64,000 bases of DNA from NCBI GenBank assembly GCA_947172415.1, contig OX359201.1, positions 1,116,001 to 1,180,000 of the forward strand, read 5' to 3'. Each line of letters opens with the position of its first letter. Positions within the stretch are counted from its first letter, which is position 1. The notes below the pieces were generated by a model, which worked only from the letters and a program-made list of their open reading frames with translations, did no database searches and was not told the origin of the DNA. Origin of the DNA: Chondrosia reniformis (taxonomy: Eukaryota; Porifera; Demospongiae; Chondrillida; Chondrillidae). The translations under genes and the position numbers were made by a program. Shown piece after piece: positions 34,058-45,953 of the stretch.

Positions 34058-34805
34058 TATCAGAGAGTACGGTAGTACTCTCTATGTAGGGATGGTACTG
34101 GTTGTTTCGTTTTCCCCATACATTGGTATAGGAGCGAAATTCCGAATTAGGCTGAAAATCGCCGAAACGAGACTATGTAGAGTTAAATATAGAACAGCCA
34201 TGCTATAAATTGGCCTTGAAGGCAAGCGACCGTGTATCGTTGGCAAATGAACGAACTTTGAAATCTCCCATTTTCGTTTTCTTCTTCTTCATCTTCTTCA
34301 TCTTCTTCGCCCGCTGTAACTAAAAAACGAAATAAGCCTTCTTCTTAAGCGAAAATACTCTAAATTTTCCGAGCTGTATTCTTTTGTAGAAGCGAGAGCG
34401 ATAACGCTATTATTGAGTATGACAGTTTTCATGGCCCCAGAGTCAAGACCTCAATAAATTCGCCATTTTAATGACGTCATATTCAGTCGAACATTGCAAA
34501 ACCAAAGTGGTTTAAAATACACGAATTCCTAGCTTATGCTCCATAAAAAGTACAGAAACTAGAGAACAATAAAAATTTTCTACAAAAATAGTAAAGATGT
34601 AGGGATGGCACAAAAAGCAGAGAAACAAGAAAGGGATGTTACACAGTGAAGCATTAGCTATGCATGAATCCTACAAGCAAGGGTGTTGTATGATTCATGC
34701 ATATATAGCTAATGCTTCACTGTGTAACATCCCTTTCTTGTTTCTCTGCTTTTTGTGCCATCCCTACATCTTTACTATTTTTGTAGAAAATTTTTATTGT
34801 TTATA
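34058..34805. mobile_element. insertion private to the D-E module
   Basis: Seen: in modules at G, H and I the text runs 'gttaactatatataggtatt' without a break; here about 745 bases lie between 'gttaactatat' and 'tatataggtatt'. The insert holds three GTAGGGATGG-type ends and a long hairpin. The comparison gives an empty site, so it entered after the array duplicated. A TA-rich target duplication is likely. Confidence 0.65.
34565..34801. repeat. near-perfect long inverted repeat (about 105-bp arms)
   Basis: Seen: the left arm beginning 'aacaataaaaattttctac' and the right arm ending 'gtagaaaatttttattgtt' are almost perfect complements through 'ggatggcacaaaaagcagag' and 'tgcttcactgtgtaac', with a loop of roughly 20-25 bases near 34682. 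The RNA would be a long hairpin. Confidence 0.85.
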
Positions 34806-35600
34806 TATAGGTATTAACATATACATACAGTCCAGGGAGTCCTTTTGCATGCAATCAATTTAGGCAAATTTTCTGTTCAAAGTTCATTTATTAAACAGTA
34901 CATCTCATTCAATGCAATGATTTGTGAACACAAATAGATTTTCCCAGTTTCATTAAAATAGACATGCACGACATTATATTAAAATTTCACCTTTTTATGC
35001 TCCCTTTTGCAAGTTGCAAGTGCTATAACCAGAAACCATGTACGTATACATATATACAAGCCCTATCACTTTACATATATGTGTTGTGTGTGTATGTGAA
35101 TGTAGTGAAACGTTATGCTCTTGGCTTACTCTGCAGTTACAAGGTACATCTAATTTACTGTTGTTAATTGAGATCCCTTTGGCAGACTGACTTTTTTGAA
35201 ATTAAAATATCATGAGGCAAATGTAATTGATAAGGCATGTGGTGTGGCTTACATTAAACACAAAAATGCATGTGTCTGTGATGTAGGATTGATAATTCCA
35301 CTTGCCTAATTAGTGTGTATAGCTTCATGAGTAGTATCACTGACATTCCACATTATAGTATAAGAAAACAGTTGTACATTGTAGTTGGATGGATTCTTCT
35401 ACCAATACAGTTGGAGAAGCCACCCATCCATAGGGTGACCCATGAATATCTTTGGTGATTCAAATTTTATGATATAGAGTGTATAAATGTGCAGTATATT
35501 GTATGAATAATTGAAGAGAAGATCAAACCACAAGTAATTATAATAAGTATCAATTTGAAACATCATGAAATTTAAAGCAAAAAACATGAAAGAAGCAACT

Positions 35601-35662
35601 CTCTGGAATCAAACCCAGGACAGCTGGTTATGACCACCAGTGCTCTGCCACTATACTCCATC
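35601..35662 (-). repeat. tRNA-derived SINE piece, copy 1
   Basis: Seen on the minus strand: an A-box-like AGTGGCAGAGCACTGG and a B-box GGTTTGATTCC, separated by a tRNA-like anticodon region containing GGTCATAACC. The acceptor arms do not pair, so this is not a tRNA gene. Further copies: 47047-47108, 51341-51403 and 62401-62464. Confidence 0.6.
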
Positions 35663-36480
35663 CATCTTGTGTATGTAACTTTTCTAAACCCCTCTGTTTC
35701 CCCTCGTATACTAACTACAAGAAAGTTATTAGTATTCATTTACTAATTGGTGGTGAGTCTCACCCCAGCCCCTTTTCCAGTGGGAGAGGCCATCTTAACC
35801 AATGTGTCGTTCAGTATGTATGTCTGACCTCATTAGTCGGACTCTTAAAGCTTTGGATATGTATTTGTGATTATGTGTTCATACCTGTGAGTTGAAGTTT
35901 TATGTGTATAATTGCCAAGCTACGTACGTATAAAGTGAGGCAATTAATGTTGAAACAAAGATGGCCCCCATTTGTATCCGTCCCAGTCAACCCGAGACAC
36001 CTCGCTTGATTGTACAAGCTTTGGTATATCTATGCTTATCAACAAAAGCCTTCACTTTTCTATGCAACTCTTGCACAAAGGAATACGAAAGAGCAAGGAC
36101 AGCTTCAGACTTTAGAGACCTGTATACCCTAGTTATTAATTAACTAGTTTTTGTTTTAGTTGATAGACTATACATGTATGATAAAAGTTTGTACATCTTA
36201 AACCTAATGCATTTGAAGATCTAGAGTGACCCATAGTACTGTTATTAGATTTCAGTATGTATATGTACTACTTACAGGAGGCAACTGTATAATTATACAC
36301 ATGCATGTACATCTTTAATTTCATTCATGTGAAGAGCAATAATTTTAGACCTTTTTCACATACATGTTAATTTGCATGTTTCAGATCAATTTTGTTCTTT
36401 CTACTTAATTGTATGCTGATATACTGATTAATGTGGTTAGTACTATATTGTCAAAACAGTATTCTTCACTGTTTTGTTGA

Positions 36481-38566
36481 TTACGTTTCATAAGTCTTTA
36501 TGAACAGCTCCACTTGCCTAGTTGCAGTAAACTCATTTGATCTTGATTCATCAGCACACCAGCGAAACTCTATGTTATCAGTAGAAGGAGTTGTTAGTTT
36601 CTTCCTAAACCAAGGTTGGTCTGGATTATCGCAACATGTAGAACCAGAGACACAAGAGACACCAGAACTGTCCCACAGACGATCAGAATAGACTACTCCT
36701 TCGAAATTACTATTTGGATTTCCAGTGTCACAATAGTAGTCTTCTCCAACAAAACTTGGCGGACTAGCAGTACCACTTCCACCTGATGAACAAGGACATT
36801 GGCTGGTTGAAGACTGTGCTGTGTTATGAATTCCTATAACATAGCTCCAAATGTGTTTCCGTGGTGATCCTTGGGTAATAGAAATGCCATCCATATAAGT
36901 TCCATCAATTGTTTGTGAAGAACTAGCTCGAAATGCATCTGGACTTGCAAATTGATAAGCTTCAATCATTCCACACACCTCTTTAATCTCCTTTCCAAGA
37001 CTATCAAAGTACACTGAACTACAACCTCCATCAACTGATCTCCTACAATACTGCTTACCATTGTAAGTAAGAGTGTTCAGATTTGAAGGACATCCTACTC
37101 CTCTATTCAAATCAAAGTGTCCGATTCTCATCCATGTTCCATTTCCACAGTGAGGATGTCCTCCTATGAAACACAGCCTTCTGCTAACAGATCCATCTCT
37201 TCTGTTCTGTATCCAGTACCATCCATCAGGGCTGTGAGGATTACATATTGCTATCTCTTCACAGCTGAATGCAGGATAATCTGAAGACCTTCCAAGTCTA
37301 GTTTTTGTATTCTTCAGTTTTATCTGATCATCTATGTAGTCCTTAGATTGCTGTTGGAGTTGAGTGGTGATTCTGTTCTCAGTGTTTGTATCCAGTATGG
37401 TAATACCAGGTGATCCAACCTGTCCAGGAGGTCCAGATCTTCCAGGTGGTCCTGGCTGTCCAGATGGACCAGATGGTCCACTAGTACCAGGTGGACCAGG
37501 GGGACCTACAAGATGAGAGAATTGTAAAATAGAGACTATTTTGTATCCCTTATTTGAATTGTGCACCCTTATGCATCCTTCTGGAATTCACATAGAGTTC
37601 TTTAATCTATGGTATACGTGAGCAGTGGGTAATGATGAGTGACGGGTGCCAACCGATCGACCATTCGGCGGCAAAGGGTTAAACAGGGTTAGATGACACA
37701 CATGGAGATGGTTGGCCTATTAGCATACTTTCCTCATTGTTTTGCTTAGCTGAAATGTGACAGTTATTATTTAGCTCCAAATGTGTGTGGCGTAATTCCT
37801 CATGTGGTCATATACTCTTATGCTTACACAATGTGCAAATACTTCCAATATTCTAGTTTGTATTACCTGTGACTGTGTGCATTTGTATTTGTATATATGT
37901 GCTCGCAAGATGTCGTGTATTCTACTAGTAGTAGTTACTGTGTAAATAGGAGATTTGTGTACAATTATGAGAATGGTTTAAATATGAGTACTGTATTCAT
38001 ATAGAGGAAGAATACAATGATTAATATCATGTAGGTTAGCTGCTAGTTGTGTCTCCTCACCTGAAGGTCCTGTATCTCCTCTTGGTCCAACAGGACCCTC
38101 TACTCCTTGTACTCCTTGTAATCCCATATTACCTGTATAATACAGAAGTACAATTGCAATCTTTTGTTACTGATATAGTATATCATTATTCATATATTGA
38201 AGATGTATATAATGCCTCTTATATACGTAGTCAAAATTGGAAATATCATTCCAGTCAAAGAACAAAAATAAGCCTTGTATAATTATTAAGTAATTCTAGT
38301 ATCATTAATCTGTTGAATACAATACCTCTTGGTCCTGGATTTCCCCTTGGACCCACTGGACCTTCCCCTCCCTGTGGACCTGGAGGACCAGTTGGCCCTT
38401 GTGCTCCAGGAGGTCCAGTGGGTCCATCACGTCCATCCCTTCCAGGTACTCCACGAAAAGTCAACTGAAACTCTGTAACATTATCAGCAGTAAAGTCAGC
38501 TACATCACTGTAGACTGCATTTATTGCAAACAGAAGTAGTACTCCAAAGACTCCAGTAGGACACAT
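36481..38566 (-). CDS. collectin-like secreted protein, copy E
   Basis: Seen: exons 38326-38566, 38061-38132 and 36481-37505; 445 aa. Type II signal peptide ([20 protein letters not shown]), unrelated in sequence to type I but the same length, so exon 1 stays 241 bp. Alpha N-lobe; type X end (ELFIKTYET). Loops: [47 protein letters not shown]. Odd: GSP instead of GPP in the last stalk triplets, SPRKHIW instead of SPRQHIW, and VGEDYYC instead of VGGDYYC, the last two shared with copy I, its partner one four-gene period away. TATAAAGAGG lies 55-64 bases upstream. Confidence 0.9.
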
Positions 38567-40401
38567 GACTACGTGTACTACACTGAGTTCTAAAATGTTT
38601 GTTCAGCCAGAACTATATCACCTCTTTATATATACATTTTAGTGAGTAGATTACGTATGTCAACTATTTTTCTATGAAATGTTAGGTTATTAAAACAGTA
38701 TCTTTAAATGCATTCCTCACAACCATATCTGTGTCTACTTATTAACTTGTTTTTGTTTTTTACCAGATCCTGTATCATAGCATGTCTGTCCAATAATGAT
38801 AACATGAAAGTATGAAGTTCTTGGTGTGTAAGCAATGAGATCTAGATCTATAGGAGAATGTATGAAGTATTTGTTAATTGCAAAGCTACGAACTATCCTG
38901 TAACCAAATTAAATATTAGCAGAAATACTTGCAAACTACAATTAATCATTCACAAGCTTTATGAGGAGTACAGTAGAGGAATGAACAAAACATTTGCTGG
39001 CAATGTAACCTAGGACAGCTGAAGAAGACCACTCCTCCATCCCTTTCAGTTACCCAACTTAAGTTACTCCTTAAACTTTGTAGGACACACATGACTACGT
39101 GTACTTTACAGAGTTCTAAAGCCTTTACTCAACCAAAACATTATCACACCTTTAAATTTATGTATGCTAGTGAGTAGTTATGTCAATTGTTTCATCTACA
39201 AAATGTTAGGTTAGTGTAGCAGTACCATTTAATGCATTCCTAACAACCTCCACTCTCTGTGTCTGCCTAGCAATTTGTTTTTGTACACTTGTATTTATTT
39301 AGATAGTATACGTTATTATCTGTTGGTATTACTCTCCAATAGTCTAATAATCTGTATATAGGTATAACATTCTTGGTGTGCAATTTGTTTTTGTACATGT
39401 ATATATTTATTAAGATAGTATATAGTATAGTATATTATCTGTAATTGTTTATGTATTATTTTCCAATAGTCTGATAGTCTGTAGGTGTAACATTCCTAGT
39501 GTGCAAGCATTGGGATCTATAGGAGAATGTATGGAGTATTTATAATTTGCAGACATTTATGTGCATATTGTATGTACTTGAAAAACACCAGATAAAGTGA
39601 TTGACATTAGTAGATGGAACTGTTTGGGTGTTGCAAAGATTCAAGTTCAATGTGTACATATTACTAGTATCTCCGTCAGACACACTTTGTTGTATCCTAA
39701 TTTTACATACCTACGTATAAGCAACTTAATACGTAACATGAGTAGAGAATTGCTGGAATTCCCCGGATGAATTCGAAAATACCATTTTAATTGTTGTAGT
39801 ACGTAGTTTACTGACATACTAATTAATTGATCTAGTGGTCAAGCATTAAAAGAAGGAAAACTGATACCTCATGTTGCCCTCCACAAATATTTGCATCTGT
39901 TGGAGTGTGCAGTTTGAGAAAGAGAAGCCCCAAATGTATTGCAAAATCTTTTATTTATATAATATCAGCTACCACATACTGATGTTGCACCTGTAGGCCA
40001 AGTTGGAAGCTTTTAACTTGAAAGATGTGGCAGTGCATAGGGAACGAAACCACAGAGAGAGAGGGATGTGTTTATATGCAGTATTATATGAATACAGGCT
40101 TCATGCAGAACTATGTAAACAAGATGCATGTGATCCTCTCTGATACTAAGCCATTTAATTAGCATTTATTGTATTATTTTGTTGTTTTATTTCATTCTCA
40201 TTTTTATGTTATGGCAATACACCTAAAAATAGATACTCACTGCAAAACCGACCTTATTTTAACTAATCCTTCAAGAAATGTTATGTATGGATACACAAAA
40301 GTAAAAGTAAAATTAAAGTTTAGTACTGAGGAAGTGGTGATGCAGTTTGAGTGAACTATGCAATAAAGTGATAAGAGTAGTATTCTTAACAGTTCTTTTG
40401 G
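38567..40401. repeat. type II intergenic module between E and F
   Basis: Seen: shared with 42098-43870 and 56952-59060. It contains an internal tandem duplication: the promoter and first codons of the type II gene recur, decayed, near 39085-39240, and 'gcaatgagatctataggag' recurs as 'gcattgggatctataggag'. No intact gene in it. Confidence 0.7.
38621..38630 (-). promoter_or_regulatory. TATA box of copy E
   Basis: Seen: TATAAAGAGG followed by TGATATAGTTCTGG, 55-64 bases before the ATG; the same block at the same spacing precedes F and J. Confidence 0.6.
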
Positions 40402-42097
40402 TTATATTTCAGTCTGTATGTATAACTCAACTTGTCTAGTTGGTGTAGCTTCATCAGATCTTGGCTGATCAGCACACCAGCGAACCTCTATATTATCAGT
40501 AGAAGGAGTTGTTAGTTTCTTCCTAAACCAAGGTTGGTCTGGATTGTCACAGCATGTAGAACCAGAGACACAAGAGACACCAGAACTGTCCCACAGACGA
40601 TCAGGATAGACTATTCCTTCATAATTACTATTTGGATTTCCAGTGTCACAATAGTAGTCTCCTCCAACAAAACTTGGCGGACTAGCAGTACCACTTCCAC
40701 CTGATGAACAAGGACACCTACATTCAACACACCCACCATTTTCATATACTCCTACAACGTAGCTCCAAATGTGTTGCCGTGGTGATCCTTGGGTAATTAA
40801 AATGCCATCAATATAAAGTCCATCAATTGTGTATGAGGAACTAGCTTGAAATGCATCTGGACTTGCATATTGATAAGCTTCAATCATTCCACACACTTCT
40901 TTAATCTCCTTTCCAAGACTATTAAAGTACACTGAACTACAACCTACATCAACTGATCTCCTGCAATACTGCTTACTGTTGTAAGTATACGTGTTCAGAC
41001 TTGAAGGACATCCTACCCCTCTATTCAAATCAAAGTGTCCGATTCTCATCCATGTTCCATTTCCACAATGAGGATGTCCTCTAATGAAACACAGCCTTCT
41101 GCTAACAGATCCATCTCTTCTGTTCTGTATCCAGTACCATCCATCAGGGCTGTGAGGATTACATATTGCTATCTCTTCACAGCTGAATGCAGGATAATCT
41201 GAAGACCTTCCAAGTCTAGTTTTTGTATTCTTCAGTTCTATCTGATCATCTATGTAGTCCTTAGATTGCTGTTGGAGTTGAGTGGTGATTCTGTTCTCAG
41301 TGTTTGTATCCAGTATGGTAATACCAGGTGGTCCAACCTGTCCAGGAGGTCCAGATCTTCCAGGTGGTCCTGGCTGTCCAGATGGACCAGAAGGTCCACT
41401 AGTACCAGGTGGACCAGGGGGACCTACAGTACAAGACAAGACCTGGTTTAACCATTTGAAATGTTAAACTCTGTTGCAATTTGTGAATAGTAATTGTAAT
41501 CATACAGGAAGTCTGATGATGATAGAACCTAACTATTAGATAATATATGTATGCCTAGATAGTTATGTATCTCCTCACCTGATGGTCCTGTATCTCCTCT
41601 TGGTCCAACAGGACCCTCTACTCCTTGTACTCCTTGTAATCCCATATTACCTGTATATACAGAAGTACAATTGCAATCTTTTGTTACTGATATTGTGATG
41701 ATTATAAATCTACAGTAGTATCATTTTTCATATGTTAAAAGTGTCTATACGTATATATATAATACCTCTTATATAGTCATTTCAGTCAAAGAGCAAAAAT
41801 AGCCTTTGTATGATGATTAAGTAATTCTAGTATCATTAATCTGTTGAATACAATACCTCTTGGTCCTGGATTTCCCCTTGGACCCACTGGACCTTCCCCT
41901 CCCTGTGGACCTGGAGGACCAGCTGGCCCTTGTGCTCCAGGAGGTCCAGTGAGTCCATCACGTCCATCCCTTCCAGGTACTCCACGAAAAGTCAACTGAA
42001 ACTCTGTAACATTATCAGCAATAAAGTCAGCTACATCACTGTAGACTGCATGTATTGAAAACAGAAGTAGTACTCCAAAGACTCCAGTAGGACACAT
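40402..42097 (-). CDS. collectin-like secreted protein, copy F
   Basis: Seen: exons 41857-42097, 41579-41650 and 40402-41423; 444 aa. Type II signal peptide; an in-frame ATG further upstream is ignored because the 241-bp exon length and MCPTG start match E and J. Alpha N-lobe with type Y end (ELYIQTEI). Loops: [35 protein letters not shown], which adds two cysteines (C-x-x-C-x-C-P-C) in place of the Ser-rich loop of its neighbours; [13 protein letters not shown]. The same Cys-rich loop type occurs in J, one four-gene period away. Small changes: DFIADN for DFTADN and GLTGPPG for GPTGPPG in exon 1. Confidence 0.9.
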
Positions 42098-43870
42098 GAC
42101 TACGTGTACTGCACTGAGTTCTAAAAGTCTGTTCAACCAGAACTATATCACCTCTTTATATGTATATTTTAGTGAGTAGATTATGTCAACTGTTTTTCTA
42201 CGAAATGTTAGGTTAATATAACAGTATCTTTAAATCCATTCGTTATAACCTCCAGTCTCTGTGTCTACTTATTAATTTGTTTTTATACCTGTATCATAGC
42301 ATGTCTGTTCAATAATTATAACATGAAAGTACGAAGTTCTTGGTGTGTAAGCAATGAGATCTATAGGAGAATGTATGGAGTATTTGTGAATTGCAAAGCT
42401 ACCAACTATCCTATAACCAAAATATTAGCAGAAATACTTGGCAGAAGGTGGAAGTTTGAAGAGTTTGTATTTTGTATTCAAGCAAACAATTACTGTATGA
42501 GTATTCAACCTACAAGTAATCATTCACAAGCTTTATGAGGATTAGAGGGAAAACATGAACAAAACAATTGCTGGCAATGTAATATGTTACAACTGAAGGA
42601 GACCACGCCTCCATCCCTTCCATTTACTCAACTAATGTTATTCCTAAGACTGACACACATGACTACATGTACCTCACAGAGTTCTAAAGCCTTTGCTCAA
42701 CCAAAACATTATCACACCTTTAAATTTATGTATGCTAGTGAGTAGTTATGTCAATTGTTTCATCTACAAAATATTAGGTTAGTGTAGCAGTACCTTTTAA
42801 TGCATTCCTAATAACCTCCACTCTCTGTGTCTGCATAGCAATTTATATTTGTACACTTGTAATTTGTTATCTGTTTAGATAGTATATGTACGTATATTAT
42901 CTGTAATTATTATGGTATTACTGTCCAACAGTCCAATAATCTGTAGGTGTAACAACTTGGTGTGCAAGCAATGGGATCTATAGGAGAATGTATGGAGTAT
43001 TTCTAATTTGCAGACATTTATGTGCATATTGTACTTGAAAAACACCAGAGAAAGTGATTGACATTAGTAGATGGAACTGTTTGGGTGATGCAAATATTCA
43101 ATGTTCAATGTATATTACTAATATCTTCATCTGTACATGTATTTAGATAAAAGTTTGTACATCTTAAACCTAATGTATTTGAAGATCTAGAGTGACCCAT
43201 AGTACTGTTATTAGATTTCAGTTTGTATATGTACTACTTACAGGAGGCAACTCTGTGTATAATTATAACATACAATTGCAATTTGTGTGTGGAGTTTAAG
43301 ATCAATTTTGTTCTTTCTACTTGTATGCTGATAAGTATTTGCATTTGATTCTACTGATGAAACTTATTTTGATGGCATTTCAATGTGTTTGGGCGCACCA
43401 TTCCTACTTCAGGTCAGTGCGCCCAAACACAGGAGTGTATGGTTAAGTGGCTTAAATTTCAATATATATTCAACTTCTGTATATATGATTAGCCTTATCA
43501 TATAATCAGTGTCTTGTTTCGATACTTTTTGCAGATGTATTAGTGAACACTGCCATTCCTACTTCTAACATCATTTTTGTAAATGTTTTTTATTTACTTT
43601 TCTATAATATACCCAAAAATAGGTTCTCACACGACCTTATTTCAACTAATCTTTTGCAAAGTTATTTTTGGATACACACAAGCAAAAGGAAAATTAAAGT
43701 TTAGTTCTGATTTGTAGTGAACAGTCTTTTAACATGATGTCTTAATTAAACAACAAATGGTTTTAGAATCAAATATTTATTGCCTTTTCATACTGAGGAA
43801 GTGGTGATAACAGTTTGAGTGAATTATGCAACAAAAGTGATAAGAGCAGTATTCTTAACAGTTCTTTTGG
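42098..43870. repeat. type II intergenic module between F and G
   Basis: Seen: same order as 38567-40401 and 56952-59060, with the decayed second promoter and start at about 42640-42800. At 43380-43570 an insertion related to the 27723-27990 element ('tgtttgggcgcaccattcct' and its complement) is present. No gene. Confidence 0.7.
42151..42160 (-). promoter_or_regulatory. TATA box of copy F
   Basis: Seen: TATAAAGAGG, 54-63 bases before the ATG at 42097, as in E and J. Confidence 0.6.
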
Positions 43871-45953
43871 TTATATTTCAGTCTGAATGTAAAGCTCCAC
43901 TTTCCTAGTTGCAATAGCTTCATCAGATCTTGATTGATCAGCACACCAGCGAAGTTCTATGTTATCAGTAGAAGGAATTGTTAGTTTCTTCCTAAACCAA
44001 GGTTGGTCTGGATTATCACAGCATGTAGAACCAGAGACACAAGAGACACCAGAACTGTCCCACAGACGATCAGAATAGACTATTCCTTCATAATTACTAT
44101 TTGGATTTCCAGTGTCACAATAGTAGTCTCCTCCAACAAAACCTGGTGGACTAGTACCACTTCCACCTGATGAACAAGGACATTGGCTGGTTGAAGAATG
44201 TGCTGTGTTACCATGCCCAACAACATAGCTCCAAATGTGTTGCCGTGGTGATCCTTGGGTAATAGAAATGCCATCCATATAAGGTCCATCAATTGTGTAT
44301 GAGGAACTAGAATAAAATGCATCTGTGCTTGCATATTGATAAGCTTCAATCATTCCACACACCTCTTTAATCTCATTTCCAAGACTATCAAAGTACACTG
44401 AACTACAACCTCCATCAACTGATCTCCTACAATACTGCTTACCATTGTAAGTAAGAGTGTTCAGATTTGAAGGACATCCCACTCCTCTATTCAAATCAAA
44501 GTATCCGATTCTCATCCATGTTCCATTTCCACAGTGAGGCTGTCCTCTAATGAAACACAGCCTTCTGCTAACAGATCCATCTCTTCTGTTCTGTATCCAG
44601 TACCATCCATCAGGGCTGTGAGGATTACATATTGCTATCTCTTCACAGCTAAATGCAGGATAATCTATAGACCTTCCAAGTCTAGTTTTTGTATTCTTCA
44701 GTTCTATCTGATCATCTATGTAGTCCTTAGATTGCTGTTGGAGTTGAGTGGTGATTCTGTTCTCAGTGTTTGTATCCAGTATGGTAATACCAGGTGGTCC
44801 AACCTGTCCAGGAGGTCCAGATCTTCCAGGTGGTCCTGGCTGTCCAGATGGACCAGATGGTCCACTAGTACCAGGTGGACCTACAAGATGAGAGAATTGT
44901 AAAATAAAACTATTTAAATCCCTTTTTTTAAATTGTGCACCCTTGTGCATCCTTCTGGAATTCACATAGTGTTCTTTAATCTATGGTATACGTGGGTGCA
45001 AAATGTTAGCATGCACGACACACATGGAGATGGATATCCTATTAGCCTACTTTCCTCATTGTTTTGCTAAGCTGAAATGTGACAATTAATGTTTAGCCCC
45101 AAATGTGTGTGGCGTAATTCCTCATGTGGTCATATACTCTTATGCTTACACAATGTACAAATATATACTTCCAATATTCTAGTTTGTAGTAATACCATTA
45201 AAGTGAAAAAAGCATGTCTGTAGATGCACTTGTGTGTGTGTGTACCTGTGACTGTGTGCATATGTATTTGTATGTATGTGCTTGCCCCCAAGATGTCTTG
45301 TATTCTACTGTAGTTATGCTGTGTAAGTATAGACCTATACGCATATCTAAATAGTATTCATGAACAGGAAGATAGTGGTACAATATGATATAAAATCATA
45401 CCAGTTAACTAGTTGTGTATCTCCTCACCTGATGGTCCTGTATCTCCTCTTGGTCCAACAGGACCCTCTACTCCTTGTACACCTTGTAATCCCATACTAC
45501 CTGTATATACAGAAGTACAATTGTAATCTTTTGTTACTGATATAGTGATGATTATAAATCTATAGTATATAGTATCATTATTCATATGTTGAAAGTGTAT
45601 ATACGTACGTATATATAATTCCTCTTATATAATCATTGCAGTCAAAGAGCAAAAATAAGCCTTGTATGATGATTATGTAATTCTAGTATCATTAATCTGT
45701 TGATAACAATACCTCTTGGTCCTGGATTTCCCCTTGGACCCACTGGACCTTCCCCTCCCTGTGGACCTGGAGGACCAGCTGGCCCTTGTGCTCCAGGAGG
45801 TCCAGTGGGTCCATCACGTCCATCCCTTCCAGGTACTCCACGAAAAGTCAACTGAAACTCTGTAACATTATCAGCAGTAAAGTCAGCTACATCACTGTAT
45901 ACTTGATATACTTGAGAGACCAGGAGAAACAGGATAACTCCAAAGACAGCCAT
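43871..45953 (-). CDS. collectin-like secreted protein, copy G
   Basis: Seen: exons 45713-45953, 45429-45500 and 43871-44880; 440 aa, the shortest intact stalked copy. Exon 3 lacks one GPP triplet at its start, and the linker before the YYCDTG block is one residue shorter. Type I signal ([20 protein letters not shown]), alpha N-lobe with GQPHCGNG for GHPHCGNG, type Y end. Loops: [32 protein letters not shown], close to copy [14 protein letters not shown]. Exon 2 begins GSMGLQ where most copies have GNMGLQ. Downstream lies the type II module shared with F. Confidence 0.9.

Larger units (their letters stand above)
33767..36480. repeat. type I intergenic module between D and E
   Basis: Seen: sequence shared, in order, with 45954-47956, 50246-52223, 53773-55294 and 61200-63392 (for example 'gaaggttgactcataa', 'acccacaagttgaccttg', 'gcaagttgcaagtgctataa', 'tagacaggt'-free AT tracts). 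It contains the D-only insertion, a tRNA-derived SINE and a small conserved open frame (35961-36143). No confirmed gene. Confidence 0.75.

Noticed and set aside
40402-41467. Plus-strand open frames rich in Gly-Pro or Ser-Arg-Trp opposite the collagen exons
   Set aside because: They are antisense shadows: collagen codons (GGN CCN) read as Gly/Pro-rich or Ser/Arg/Trp-rich on the other strand, and they recur only opposite real stalk exons.
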